Origin: Acetobacteraceae bacterium
GTDB lineage: Bacteria > Pseudomonadota > Alphaproteobacteria > Acetobacterales > Acetobacteraceae
DNA length: 64,000 bases
NCBI GenBank assembly: GCA_003164135.1
Contig: PLSD01000028.1
Coordinates: 62,001-126,000, forward strand
Reading direction: 5' to 3'
Shown here: positions 50,275 through 60,171 of the stretch, piece by piece
Layout: every line of letters starts with the position of its first letter
Numbering within the stretch: the stretch's first letter is position 1
The notes under the pieces: generated by a model
Told to the model about the DNA's origin: nothing
Database searches by the model: none
Seen by the model: only the letters and a program-made list of their open reading frames with translations
Translations under genes and position numbers: made by a program

Positions 50275-50448
50275 TTTTTGCGGTTCCATTATTTGCGGCT
50301 TTCAACGTCCGCACCATCAACGCAGTCATCCCGGCTTCATCGCGCCATACGGTATTTCATTGTTTTTTCGACACAAACCCGCACAGATTGGGGTGCAAGC
50401 TATTTCTTTAGCTTTACAATCAATCCACTACAAAGCGTTCTTCACAAG

Positions 50449-50464
50449 TGTTCCACGTGGAACA
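50449..50464. other. parS-like centromere site TGTTCCACGTGGAACA
   Basis: Perfect 16-bp palindrome of the ParB-binding parS type, intergenic. Confidence 0.8.
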
Positions 50465-50470
50465 CCCCGC

Positions 50471-50704
50471 CTACCGTCCCTGCAACTTCATGAACACAAA
50501 TCCCGCCAGCCCAAGCAGCACCAGCACCGGGATCACAAACACGGCGGTCCAGAACATCACCCAGACCATCACACCAGCTACACACAAAAACAGCCCGAAC
50601 ATTATCAGCCGGAGCAATATCGCCCCCAGCGTGGGTTTGGGCGGCTCGATGAAATTGCCGTCCGGCGTCATGTCGATAACCGGACCATTTGAATTTGCCA
50701 TCAC
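50471..50704 (-). CDS. 77-aa small membrane protein
   Basis: MMANSNGPVIDMTPDGNFIEPPKPTLGAILLRLIMFGLFLCVAGVMVWVMFWTAVFVIPVLVLLGLAGFVFMKLQGR, two hydrophobic segments. Confidence 0.7.
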   Translation of the reverse strand: MMANSNGPVIDMTPDGNFIEPPKPTLGAILLRLIMFGLFLCVAGVMVWVMFWTAVFVIPVLVLLGLAGFVFMKLQGR

Positions 50705-50731
50705 CCCAATATAGCCCCCGGCCGCCGCAAT

Positions 50732-51598
50732 TCAACCAAGCCTCGCCAGCACCGCCTCAAACCGCGCCAGATTCTCCGCCGTATAAGCCTTGTAGTCAAA
50801 ATTCAGCCCCGAGGTGACCTCCGAAACCGCGCTCCACAGCGTCTCGCGCAATAGCGAGGCGCATTGGCTCACCCGGAACGCATCCCAAACCCGCCCCCCC
50901 GGCGCCTCACCAAAATACGCCTCCAGCAGCACCGCGTCGTGTTCAGGTTCAAACCCGTTGTTCGAGGCCAAGTTCGCCAGGTCAAACAGGGAGCTATTGA
51001 ACCCCGCATAATCCCAGTCCAGCAGCCAAAGCCGCTCACCGTCATCGAACACATTCCCCGGCAGCAGGTCATTATGCGAAAACACCACCTCCACCGGCCC
51101 CATCCGCCGCTCCAGCATGTCATTCACGTCCAGCAGCCGCGCCAGTTCAGCCTCCAAGCTGGAACTATTGACCAGCAGCGCCGCGCCGTAGGAGCGGTTA
51201 ATGTGAAACACCCAGAACGCCAGCACTGGCCCCTGCAAATACGGCCCCAACCCGGTGTGGCACTGCTTTATCAACGCCGCCACGCGCGGCAGATTCTCCG
51301 GCCGCCGTATCTCTTCGGGCGTCAGAGTTCGCCCCGGCAACAGCCGGCTCACCATCACCCCAGGTGCCGTGTAATAAATCTCCGGTGAAAGCCCCGCCCG
51401 CGCCGCCGCCCTGGCCGCCGCCTGCTCATTAAAGCGCATCACCCCATGTTCAGGAATATCCTTGCCCAGCCGCACCGCAAAGTGCTGCCCATCCTCCTGC
51501 TCCACGCCATAGTTGCGGTTGGTAATCCCCCCGGTAAGCGGCCAGATTTTAATCTTCCCGGTCCAGAACGGCAGCGCCTCAACCTCAGCCTCGCTCAT
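50732..51598 (-). CDS. Choline/ethanolamine kinase-like (APH family) phosphotransferase
   Basis: GGITNRNYGVEQEDGQHFAVRLGKD, VVFSHNDLLPGNVFDDGERLWLLDWDYAGF. Confidence 0.9.
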   Translation of the reverse strand: MSEAEVEALPFWTGKIKIWPLTGGITNRNYGVEQEDGQHFAVRLGKDIPEHGVMRFNEQAAARAAARAGLSPEIYYTAPGVMVSRLLPGRTLTPEEIRRPENLPRVAALIKQCHTGLGPYLQGPVLAFWVFHINRSYGAALLVNSSSLEAELARLLDVNDMLERRMGPVEVVFSHNDLLPGNVFDDGERLWLLDWDYAGFNSSLFDLANLASNNGFEPEHDAVLLEAYFGEAPGGRVWDAFRVSQCASLLRETLWSAVSEVTSGLNFDYKAYTAENLARFEAVLARLG

Positions 51599-51664
51599 TT
51601 AGCCCCCAAGGTGGAATGTTGCGGTCAGGTTTCCACATTCCCCCGTCCCCCGCAATGCAACCCG

Positions 51665-52537
51665 CTAGGGCGCGGGAGCATGCTTCACCGAGCGCTTCCA
51701 CTCCCGGTCCATCGCCGCGTTCACCTCGGCGCCAAACAGCACCACATAGGCCGACAAATAGAACCACATCATCAGGCCGATCAGTGTGGAGAGCGGACCA
51801 TAGGTCACGTTGTAAACCGCGAAATGCCCGACATAAAAGCCAAACGCCCAGGACACCAGCAACCACAACACCGTCGCAATTCCCGCCCCCGGCGCATAGA
51901 ATATCCGGTTCCCCCCCGCCGGTCCAAACCGATACACCAGCCCCAGCGCCATCAGCACAAAAAAGATCATTGCAGCCGAGCTGAGCAAGTTAACGAACAA
52001 CTTCGTATCCCCAGGTACCCCAAGGAACGCCAGCGCAAAGGGAATGAACACCAGCAACCCAACCGCCATCGCCGCGCCGATCACCGCCACCAGCGTCATG
52101 CCCAGCGAGATCAACTGGAACTTAACAATCCCGCGCTCCTCTCGTTCATGATACGCCATTGAAAGCGCGTTCAGGACCGATTTCGTCCCCGTCGTGGCCG
52201 ACCAGAACGAGATCACCAGACTGATGACAAAACTCAGCCCCAACCCCTGCGCCGGCGCCTCCACCAGGCTCTGAATCCGGTCCGAGATCAGCGAAAACAC
52301 GGCCGGCGGCATAAAAGTCTGCAAATACTGCAACTGCGGCTGCACCGTGTCCGGGTTGTACAGCAGGCCGTAGAAAGAAATCAGCATGGTAATGGTGGGA
52401 AACAGCGCCAGAGTCGCATAAAACGCGCAGCCCGCCGCCACCAGCGATACCCGCTGCGATGCCGTCGCCTGCCCCGCCGCCACCATGGCCCGCCGTATCA
52501 GCGGCAGGTGGTGCTTATGCATTAATTTCATCAGCAT
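51665..52537 (-). CDS. YihY/BrkB-family inner membrane protein
   Basis: 290 aa, six-TM; ASQRVSLVAAGCAFYATLALFPTITMLISFYGLL...FGPAGGNRIFYAPGAGIATVLWLL. Confidence 0.88.
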   Translation of the reverse strand: MLMKLMHKHHLPLIRRAMVAAGQATASQRVSLVAAGCAFYATLALFPTITMLISFYGLLYNPDTVQPQLQYLQTFMPPAVFSLISDRIQSLVEAPAQGLGLSFVISLVISFWSATTGTKSVLNALSMAYHEREERGIVKFQLISLGMTLVAVIGAAMAVGLLVFIPFALAFLGVPGDTKLFVNLLSSAAMIFFVLMALGLVYRFGPAGGNRIFYAPGAGIATVLWLLVSWAFGFYVGHFAVYNVTYGPLSTLIGLMMWFYLSAYVVLFGAEVNAAMDREWKRSVKHAPAP

Positions 52538-52593
52538 GTTTTAATCCTACGGCTTTTTCCGCGCCGGGCAAACACGCCACAAAACCGTAACAA

Positions 52594-53445
52594 CTACCCG
52601 CGCAGCAAAAACGCCCGCACCGCCGCAATCGCCGGCGCATCCATCAACGCCGGCGCATGCCCGGCGTCCGCCACCACATAGCCGTGGGCACCGGATTTCT
52701 GCATCCGCTCAAACGTTTCGGGCAACAGCAAATCGCTGGAAGCCCCGCGCACCGCCAGTATCGGCATTTTCAGCATGTCCCACAGCGGCCACATATCCAC
52801 ATCCAGCGCCACGGTGTTGCGCACCGGCTCGGCGATTTTCGGGTCGTAATGCAGCGCAAACGCGCCCTGCCCGGTCTGGTCCGCCACCACCCGTGCGGAA
52901 AACCGTGCCAGATGCGCCCATTGCTTGTCAGTCAACTTGCCAAACGGCGCATAAATTTCCCGCAAATGCACCTCCAGCGCCGCCAGGCTGGCAAAGCGCT
53001 CATTCGGCGTGGTCAGCGTACCGCCAATCCGCTTGAGCGACGCCGCGGGAATATGCGGGCCAATATCATTGAGCACCAGCTTGGTAATCGGCGTATTCCC
53101 CGCCGCCGCGATCATCATGCCGCAGATGCCGCCCAGCGAGGTTCCCACCCACGCCACCGGCTTGTTCAGCGCCGCAAGTAAGTGCGCCAGCGCCACCACG
53201 TAGCTCGGCGGCTGATACGCCATGGCATCGGGCAGCCAATCGGACTTTCCGCGCCCCGGCAGATCCGGGCAGATCACATGGAACCGGTCCGCAAGCCCTT
53301 CCGCCAAGGGGTCGAAGTCGCGCCCGTTGCGTGAGAGCCCATGCACGCACACCACCGCCGGCGCCGCCGGGTTGCCGAATTCAACATAGGCCATTTTGTG
53401 GAATTTCGTGCCGAGCAGATAGTTAACCGAATTCGCCCGCGCCAT
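52594..53445 (-). CDS. Alpha/beta hydrolase
   Basis: VVCVHGLSRNGRDFDPLAEGLADRFHVICPDLPGRGKSDWL, WVGTSLGGICGM. Confidence 0.92.
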   Translation of the reverse strand: MARANSVNYLLGTKFHKMAYVEFGNPAAPAVVCVHGLSRNGRDFDPLAEGLADRFHVICPDLPGRGKSDWLPDAMAYQPPSYVVALAHLLAALNKPVAWVGTSLGGICGMMIAAAGNTPITKLVLNDIGPHIPAASLKRIGGTLTTPNERFASLAALEVHLREIYAPFGKLTDKQWAHLARFSARVVADQTGQGAFALHYDPKIAEPVRNTVALDVDMWPLWDMLKMPILAVRGASSDLLLPETFERMQKSGAHGYVVADAGHAPALMDAPAIAAVRAFLLRG

Positions 53446-53508
53446 GATTTACTCCTCACAAATTCCCGCGCGGGCATCGACCGCCCCGCACGGCTCCGTT
53501 AGGCTTAA

Positions 53509-54684
53509 ATGATGCCGACGCCCGCCACAACCAGCCCACGCAACCTCATCATCGCCGTGGTCGTCGCCGCCTGCGCCGCGCTCAACCTCGCGGTACTTGC
53601 AATCTGCCTGCTCCACCCCCCCGGGCTGAACAGCGATTTCATGGCGTTCTGGTCGTTCCCGCGCTTCGCCGCCACGCATCCCATCGCCCAGATTTATGAC
53701 GCTGCCACCCTGCAAAGCTTCCAGCAGACACTCTATCCGGGCTTCCATAGCTTCTACCCCTACCTCTACCCGCCGACCTTCCTGCTCCCCAGCTGGTGGC
53801 TCAAATTCTTCTCCTTCACCGCCGCGCAATGGCTCTGGACGCTCTCCGGCCTCGCCCTGTTCACCGCCGCCACGTTCGCGTTCTTCCCGCGGCGGCGCTG
53901 GCTCATGCTGCTCGCCCTGCTGGCCAGCCCCGCCTCGCTGCTCTGCGGCGTTACCGGGGAGACCGCCTATTTCACCTCGGCTTTGCTGTTGTTCGGCTTT
54001 GCCGCGCTACCCACGCGCCCGCTGCTTGCAGGCCTCGCATTCGGCCTGCTCACGCTCAAACCTCAGCTTGGCGTGCTCATCCCCTTCTTCCTGCTCGCAC
54101 GCGGCGACTGGCGCGCCATCCTCGCCGCCAGCGCCACCGCGCTTGGCCTCGTCGCACTCTCCTGCCTCGCTTTTCCGCCAAGCCTGTGGCTGCTCTGGGC
54201 ACACACGCTCCCCACCTACCAGACACAATATTTCACCGGCCACGGCCTCAACCTGAACATCATCGTCACCCCCGCCGCCAACCTCGTCACGCTCGGCGTG
54301 GCCCCCGCCAAGGCGTGGCTGGTGCAGACGCTTTGCAGCATCGTCATCGCCGCGCTGGTGTTCCTCACCGCCCGGCGGCGGGCATCTTACCCGCTGGCGG
54401 TGGCCGTGCTGCTCACCGGCAGCTTCCTCGCCGTGCCGCACGCCTATGCGTATGACAGCATTACCCTCACCGCCGCCATGGCGCTTTGCCTGACGACCAA
54501 AACCCCGCTCTGGCAGGTGCTACTGGGCTGCCTGGTCTACCTCGCGCCGTTGATGCTACTCTCCCCGGCCGCGCATTGGTTCCTCTATTCCCTGCCCGAA
54601 ACCCTGCTTTTCGCCAGCATCGTGGCCCTCGCGCTGCGTTCATCTGCCAGCAACCACAAATCAGTTATTGACGCAGGCTCCTGA
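53509..54684 (+). CDS. GT87/DUF2029-family membrane glycosyltransferase (third paralog)
   Basis: 391 aa; SDFMAFWSFPRFAATHPIAQIYDAATLQSFQQTLYPGFHSFYPYLYPPTFLLP...GLLTLKPQLGVLIP. Confidence 0.8.
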   Translation: MMPTPATTSPRNLIIAVVVAACAALNLAVLAICLLHPPGLNSDFMAFWSFPRFAATHPIAQIYDAATLQSFQQTLYPGFHSFYPYLYPPTFLLPSWWLKFFSFTAAQWLWTLSGLALFTAATFAFFPRRRWLMLLALLASPASLLCGVTGETAYFTSALLLFGFAALPTRPLLAGLAFGLLTLKPQLGVLIPFFLLARGDWRAILAASATALGLVALSCLAFPPSLWLLWAHTLPTYQTQYFTGHGLNLNIIVTPAANLVTLGVAPAKAWLVQTLCSIVIAALVFLTARRRASYPLAVAVLLTGSFLAVPHAYAYDSITLTAAMALCLTTKTPLWQVLLGCLVYLAPLMLLSPAAHWFLYSLPETLLFASIVALALRSSASNHKSVIDAGS

Positions 54685-54703
54685 ACGCCCAAACATACAC
54701 ATA

Positions 54704-55471
54704 ATGAGCTTCAAGCCCGCCCGCCGCCCGCATTTCTTCTACACCACGGCACCCCTGCCGTGCCCCTATGTGGCTGGCCGCACCGAGCGCAAGGTGGTGA
54801 CGGAGCTTGCCGGCGTCTCGGCCGAAACCCTGCACGACCGCCTCTCACGCGGCGGCTTCCGCCGTAGCCATAACATCGCCTACGCGCCAGTCTGCCCCAA
54901 CTGCAACGCCTGCATACCCATCCGCATCCGCGCGCGGGATTTTGCCCCCAACCGCACGCAAAAACGCATCGCCCGCGTGAATGCCGACCTTGTGGTGCAG
55001 GAAATTCCGCCCCGCGCCACCACCGAGCAATACCAGCTTTTTCAGCGCTACCAGCAGGCCCGCCACGGCGAGGGCGACATGGCGACCATGAGTTTTTACG
55101 ACTACCGCGCCATGGTGGAAGACACGCCGATCGAAACCTCGATCGTCGAATTCCGCACCCCCCAAGGCACCCTGCTCGGCGCCTGCCTCACCGACCGCCT
55201 GGGCGACGGACTCTCCGCCGTCTACAGCTTCTTCGAGGTCGGCATGGACGAACGCTCGCTAGGGACCTACGCCGTCATCTGGCTGGTCTCCCGCGCGGTG
55301 GAGTTGGGGCTGCCATTCGTCTACCTCGGCTACTGGGTCGAGGAGAGCCGCAAAATGGCCTACAAAGCTAAGTTCAAGCCCAGCGAAGTGCTAAAGCACG
55401 GGCAGTGGGTGCCTCTGGTGGAGCAGCGGGCGCACCAACCGGCGGTTGCAGCGTTGGTGACGGCCGAGTAA
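54704..55471 (+). CDS. bpt: Aspartate/glutamate leucyltransferase (Bpt-like, N-end rule)
   Basis: PCPYVAGRTERKVVTELAG...LSRGGFRRSHNIAYAPVCPNCNACIPIRIRARDF...YWVEESRKMAYKAKFKPSEVL. Confidence 0.92.
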   Translation: MSFKPARRPHFFYTTAPLPCPYVAGRTERKVVTELAGVSAETLHDRLSRGGFRRSHNIAYAPVCPNCNACIPIRIRARDFAPNRTQKRIARVNADLVVQEIPPRATTEQYQLFQRYQQARHGEGDMATMSFYDYRAMVEDTPIETSIVEFRTPQGTLLGACLTDRLGDGLSAVYSFFEVGMDERSLGTYAVIWLVSRAVELGLPFVYLGYWVEESRKMAYKAKFKPSEVLKHGQWVPLVEQRAHQPAVAALVTAE

Positions 55472-55520
55472 TGTTCGGCATGGTCTGAGTTCCGCCGAGG
55501 CGGTCGCCTTGGGAGTAAAG

Positions 55521-56273
55521 ATGATCCGCCTGATTAAAAGCCTACCACTGGTGCCTCTCCTGCTTGCAACGGCATGGCCGTCAGCATGGGCCCAAACGGC
55601 CACAACTGAAAAAGTCCCTTTCGTCGGCTGCGATTCCGACGGGCAAATGGATCAGCGCGCTGCCCCCGCTGACACTGGACGAGCCCCATTGGTTCCTGAA
55701 CCGGCCGCTTCTTCCTTGGCCTATTACGTTGCCTCGCAGGGGGCTGGCGTGCTTGCGCCGCACGGCTGGTATTGCTTTGGCTATTATGGTTCGAGCGGAA
55801 GTGACCTCGTGTTATCCCCAGACCCGGCGACGGGGAAAGATATGTTGTTAAATGAACCGGCTATGTCCGGCCCAGGCATCCAGATCAGCTTTTCAGATAG
55901 TGGTACATCGGGAAGATTTGACGTGGCCCGGGTAGCTGCCCGCCTCTTTCCTACGCACCGGGCATTCGCGCAAAGAGTAATCGCCGAAGGACTTTTACCA
56001 GCCAGCAATTTTCCTTTCGACCCTTACCCCGCCGACGCCCTGAGGCGCTACAACGACAACGATGTTGGCTTTGTAACGCCGGCGAACAAGGACGGCATGG
56101 GAACCGCGTTCTCCAAATTTATCAAGAATGATGACCCGATCATGGGCGAAGCAATCATGGTCGACGAAGGCTTGGTTCTGCTCACCGTCCGGTTGCCGCC
56201 AAAGCTCCATTATCTCGCGCCCGTCATTTTCAACACGACACGGCAGAAGTATCCCGCTTCAAGCAACCAATGA
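55521..56273 (+). CDS. Hypothetical secreted protein
   Basis: Signal peptide MIRLIKSLPLVPLLLATAWPSAWAQ; rest unrecognised. Confidence 0.75.
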   Translation: MIRLIKSLPLVPLLLATAWPSAWAQTATTEKVPFVGCDSDGQMDQRAAPADTGRAPLVPEPAASSLAYYVASQGAGVLAPHGWYCFGYYGSSGSDLVLSPDPATGKDMLLNEPAMSGPGIQISFSDSGTSGRFDVARVAARLFPTHRAFAQRVIAEGLLPASNFPFDPYPADALRRYNDNDVGFVTPANKDGMGTAFSKFIKNDDPIMGEAIMVDEGLVLLTVRLPPKLHYLAPVIFNTTRQKYPASSNQ

Positions 56274-56274
56274 T

Positions 56275-58161
56275 TCAAAACCCAAACATATGGTCAAACG
56301 AAAACCCGCCCGCGCCATCATCCACGCCATGAAACCCAAACAACCGGCAGGTGGTATCGCGGATCAGCACATACCCGCTCTCCCCCGCCACATTTAATTC
56401 CTCCGCGGCAAAATACTTAGCCGGATACACAATCGCCGACCCGGAACACGCAATCCGCAACCCCGCCGTCGCCACCAGCACCCCGGCGGCATCGTAAAGT
56501 TCCAGCGCCGTGCTGGAAAAATCCACCCACGGCCCGGAGGCCGGATAGATCAGCACGCAAAAACTCTCCCGCCCGCCAAAGCCCAGTTTCAAGAACAACC
56601 GCGTGGAAAGCCCCGGCGCCTTGCCGGTATAGCTTTGCGGCTCGTTCTTATACGTCATGATCGTATTGAAAATATGCCCGCCAAAACTGCTTTCCGCCGC
56701 ATGGCCGCTCGCCCGGTCCTCGAAGCGGAACAGCGCATGCAGCCACCCGTTCGCCTCGCCGCCCTTGCGAAAATCGTAGACCAGTTCGGCATGTCCGCCA
56801 TCCGCCAGCACGCCGGGGCGCAGCACATCGTCCAGATCCACCGCCAGACCATGGTCGCGCGGCAGCACGCCCAGAAACCGCTCGACAACCTTCGCACCGT
56901 CGGGCGCAAACACATCCAGCCGCAGCGGCATGTTATGCTCAAGCACCGCCATCGGCGTCGGCTGCACCAAAGTTTTAAAGCGCCCACGCGGCAGCACCGG
57001 GAAGGGGAGCAAAAACCCGCGCCCCAGCTCCGCATGCAGCGTCTTTATCCCAACATCGTCGCGCAAATCGCCGCGCTCGACATTCACATGCGCAATGCGC
57101 GTGCGCCCGCCGCGCACAACCTCATAACGCGGCCGCACCACATGCCGCCCGGCGCGCAATTCCACCTGCGCCGGCCAAGCAACTCCGGGCAGCACCGCCG
57201 CCACATCCACCGCCAGCGTCGCAAACGGCGCAATCACTTGCGCAATCGCCACCGGCTTTTCCGCGCCCATGCGGTCCAGCGCCAGCGCCCCGGCGGGGAT
57301 CGGCACGGCGTGGCTGTTCTGCACCCACAATATCACCCGCTCATCGGCACGCGGCGCCGGCAATCCGGCAAAGCGTTCCGAGGGCCACGCATTCGCATCA
57401 TGCGTGCAGGAGAGCGACGCCCCGTTGTCGGAGGCGTAGGTATCCAGCGCATATTTCACCACATCATGCCCCGCCACGCCGATGGCGTGCATGAACAACT
57501 GCCCGGTGAATGGCCCCAGGCCGAAGCGCGCGCGCACCACCGCACTATCCAGCACAAACCCGCCCGCACCTGCCGGAGCCGCGTCTTCCCACTCGGCCAG
57601 CACCTCACCCGCCGCGCCATACAGGCGGCAGAAAAACCGCACCGCCTTCGCGCCATAGCCGGCCCAGTAATTCGCCGTCGTCAGCCGCGTGGAAAAATGC
57701 CCGTCCTCGCGGAAAAACACAAAATTGGTGGCAAAATTCACCGCGTCCAGATAGCGCGCCGCATTGGTCAGCATCGCCTCCGGCAGTTTCGCCCCGTCCA
57801 GCGTCAGCACCTGCGCCCCCGCCGCGATAAAGCGGGCCAGCCGCTCCACCACCCGCCCGGCATCAAACGCGGCGATCAGCACACTATCCACCTTGGCTGC
57901 ACGCAAGCAGGTGAGTGCCCGCGCCGCATGCCCGCCGCGCACCTGGCCGACTGCCAGACTGTCCTGCACATACACACCCTCGACATCCAACCCAGGGCAC
58001 AGCGCCAGCAGCGGCCCGGCGATACCGTCGGGGTCAAATATCGCCACCCGCCCGGCCCGGCTCGCCAGCGCCGCCAGCGAAGCCGCCGCCACCGGATGCG
58101 CCAGCGCCTTATAGGCCACGTTGCCGCCACGCAGATTATCGAAGGTCTCAATATCCAGCAT
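56275..58161 (-). CDS. Uncharacterised ~628-aa protein coupled to ELM1
   Basis: MLDIETFDNLRGGNVAYKALAHPVAAASLAALASRAGRVAIFDPDGIAG...; no family recognised; 2 nt after the ELM1 stop. Confidence 0.7.
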   Translation of the reverse strand: MLDIETFDNLRGGNVAYKALAHPVAAASLAALASRAGRVAIFDPDGIAGPLLALCPGLDVEGVYVQDSLAVGQVRGGHAARALTCLRAAKVDSVLIAAFDAGRVVERLARFIAAGAQVLTLDGAKLPEAMLTNAARYLDAVNFATNFVFFREDGHFSTRLTTANYWAGYGAKAVRFFCRLYGAAGEVLAEWEDAAPAGAGGFVLDSAVVRARFGLGPFTGQLFMHAIGVAGHDVVKYALDTYASDNGASLSCTHDANAWPSERFAGLPAPRADERVILWVQNSHAVPIPAGALALDRMGAEKPVAIAQVIAPFATLAVDVAAVLPGVAWPAQVELRAGRHVVRPRYEVVRGGRTRIAHVNVERGDLRDDVGIKTLHAELGRGFLLPFPVLPRGRFKTLVQPTPMAVLEHNMPLRLDVFAPDGAKVVERFLGVLPRDHGLAVDLDDVLRPGVLADGGHAELVYDFRKGGEANGWLHALFRFEDRASGHAAESSFGGHIFNTIMTYKNEPQSYTGKAPGLSTRLFLKLGFGGRESFCVLIYPASGPWVDFSSTALELYDAAGVLVATAGLRIACSGSAIVYPAKYFAAEELNVAGESGYVLIRDTTCRLFGFHGVDDGAGGFSFDHMFGF

Positions 58162-58163
58162 TG

Positions 58164-59096
58164 TTACAATCCCAATCTGCGCCGCATTTCGGCTGCCGCC
58201 CACGGCGTGTCATCCAGTGGTTGCGTATCCCACAGCTCCAGTTTTCCGGCAAAATCGCGCACACGGCCGTCGGCCACCAGCCCGTCCATGAACGCGCCAA
58301 TCCGCGTGGATTTCCCCGGCAGCCGCAGCAAATACACCGGCGCGGAGGTCGCCACCGCCTCGGAGGCCATGGAGACCGAATCCGCCGTGCAGAGAATCGC
58401 ATCGGCGCAGGCCAGCATGCCGAAATACGGGTTGTCACCGGTGCCGTCCCATATCCAGGCGCCCAGTGGCTCCAGCGTCTCGCGCAGAATTTTTACCACC
58501 TCCGGCCCGGTGCGGCGGGAGGGCGTAATCACCACCCCGATTTTGTCACGCCGCATCAGCACCGCCAGTTGTTCGGCCAGCGCGACGCCCTGCGCGTGCT
58601 CAAACCGGTAGCGGCCGTTGCTGCCGCCCAGCAGCACCGCCAGCAACGGCCGCTTGTGCGGGGCGAACACCGGGGCCCATGCCTCCCGCTGCGCAGCGAG
58701 CCGCGCCTGCGTCACCCGGTGCAGCGCCGTGCGGGTCACGATCACATTCTCGCCGGTAATCCCATCGTGCCGCGCGGCCAGCACCAGGTCGAACTTCCGC
58801 AGGCTCATGCGCGGGTCCTGAATGGCCACCACCTTCACCCCCGGCCCGCGCAGGCTCGCCGCCACCCGCGCGCCGGCCCCGCCGCAGCCAATCACCACGG
58901 CGGGCAGCGGCGGTGCATAGGCGTTTTCCCGCACGGCCCAGCGGATATTCGGCCACAACGTGACCGGCACCCGGTCCCACGGCGGGATAAACTCCAGCGT
59001 GCGCATATCCGGCACCATGGCGGCAGCCTCGGCCAGCCCCAGCGCCTGCGAGCGCAGTCCGGCGATATCAGTGCAAATAATTCTAGCAGTTACCAT
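58164..59096 (-). CDS. Mitochondrial fission ELM1-family protein
   Basis: IPPWDRVPVTLWPNIRWAVRENAYAPPLPAVVIGCGGAGARVAASLRG...VVAIQDPRMSLRKFDLVLAARHDGITGENVIVTRTALHRV. Confidence 0.88.
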   Translation of the reverse strand: MVTARIICTDIAGLRSQALGLAEAAAMVPDMRTLEFIPPWDRVPVTLWPNIRWAVRENAYAPPLPAVVIGCGGAGARVAASLRGPGVKVVAIQDPRMSLRKFDLVLAARHDGITGENVIVTRTALHRVTQARLAAQREAWAPVFAPHKRPLLAVLLGGSNGRYRFEHAQGVALAEQLAVLMRRDKIGVVITPSRRTGPEVVKILRETLEPLGAWIWDGTGDNPYFGMLACADAILCTADSVSMASEAVATSAPVYLLRLPGKSTRIGAFMDGLVADGRVRDFAGKLELWDTQPLDDTPWAAAEMRRRLGL

Positions 59097-59199
59097 GCGG
59101 CGGCTTTGCTGCGCGGCCGCGTCTGCGTCAATCCCGTGCAGCCCTGGCCCGCACAACCCTGGCGATTGCACCTTGCCGCAACATCGTTACACTGCCCCC

Positions 59200-60171
59200 A
59201 TGACTCCTGGCCCCACGCCGGCTGCTTTTGCCCTGAGTGACTCCGCCCTTCCCGCGGACGTGCCGGTATTTCCTGTCCATATCGAGACCCCGGACATCTC
59301 CGCGTTCCGCGCGGGCAACACCGGCATCCCCGGCTTCACTACGCGGGACTCCGGCCAGCCCGGCCCGCATGTGGTCATCGTCAGCCTCATCCATGGCAAC
59401 GAGATTGCCGGGGCGGCCATTCTCGCCGAGCTGCTGGCCGAAAATTTTATGCCGCTCGTTGGCAGTGTGACCTTCGGCTTCGCCAACCTCGCGGCGTTTG
59501 ACCGTTTTGACCCGGCCAACCCGCTCACCTCGCGCTACGTTGAGGAGGATATGAACCGCGTCTGGGACGATATTCAGCTGTTCGGCGTGCGCCGCTCGCT
59601 GGAGCTGGACCGCGCGCGGGAAATCCGCCCGCTTATCGACACGGCCGATATCCTGCTGGACCTGCACACCATGCTCTGGCCCTCAGCCCCGGTGCTGCTC
59701 TGCGGCCCCACTGCCCAGGGGCGCGACCTCGCGTTGAGTCTGGCCACCCCGCCCACCGTGATCGCAGATTGCGGCCATGCCGGCGGCAAACGCCTGATCG
59801 ACTACGGCCGCTTCACCGAGGCCACCGGCATACTGGCCGAGACCGGCCAGCACTGGGAGCCCGCCGCCCTGCTGCAAACCCGCGCCACCGTGCGCGCCCT
59901 GTTACGCCAGACCGGCATGGAACTGGCGCCAACCCCCGCCCCCGCGCCGGTCACCTTTGCGCAGGTCACTCACACGATCACCGCGCGCACCAACCGCTTT
60001 GTGTTTCTCCAGGATTTTTGTGGCGGCGAGATCATCCCCGCTACGGACACGCTCATCGCGCATGATGGCGACGAGGAAATCCGCACCCCTTACGACAACT
60101 GCATGCTGGTCATGCCCAGCCTGCGCGTCAGCCACGGTCACACTGCCGTGCGGTTGGCGCGGCTCGGTTAA
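59200..60171 (+). CDS. Succinylglutamate desuccinylase/aspartoacylase-family metallohydrolase
   Basis: VVIVSLIHGNEIAGAAILAELL, NLAAFDRFDPANPLTSRYVEEDMNRVWDD, ADILLDLHTM. Confidence 0.9.
   Translation: MTPGPTPAAFALSDSALPADVPVFPVHIETPDISAFRAGNTGIPGFTTRDSGQPGPHVVIVSLIHGNEIAGAAILAELLAENFMPLVGSVTFGFANLAAFDRFDPANPLTSRYVEEDMNRVWDDIQLFGVRRSLELDRAREIRPLIDTADILLDLHTMLWPSAPVLLCGPTAQGRDLALSLATPPTVIADCGHAGGKRLIDYGRFTEATGILAETGQHWEPAALLQTRATVRALLRQTGMELAPTPAPAPVTFAQVTHTITARTNRFVFLQDFCGGEIIPATDTLIAHDGDEEIRTPYDNCMLVMPSLRVSHGHTAVRLARLG

Noticed and set aside
56635-58611. 658-aa plus-strand ORF
   Set aside because: Spans two well-formed minus-strand genes and has an artefactual R/H/Q-rich composition.
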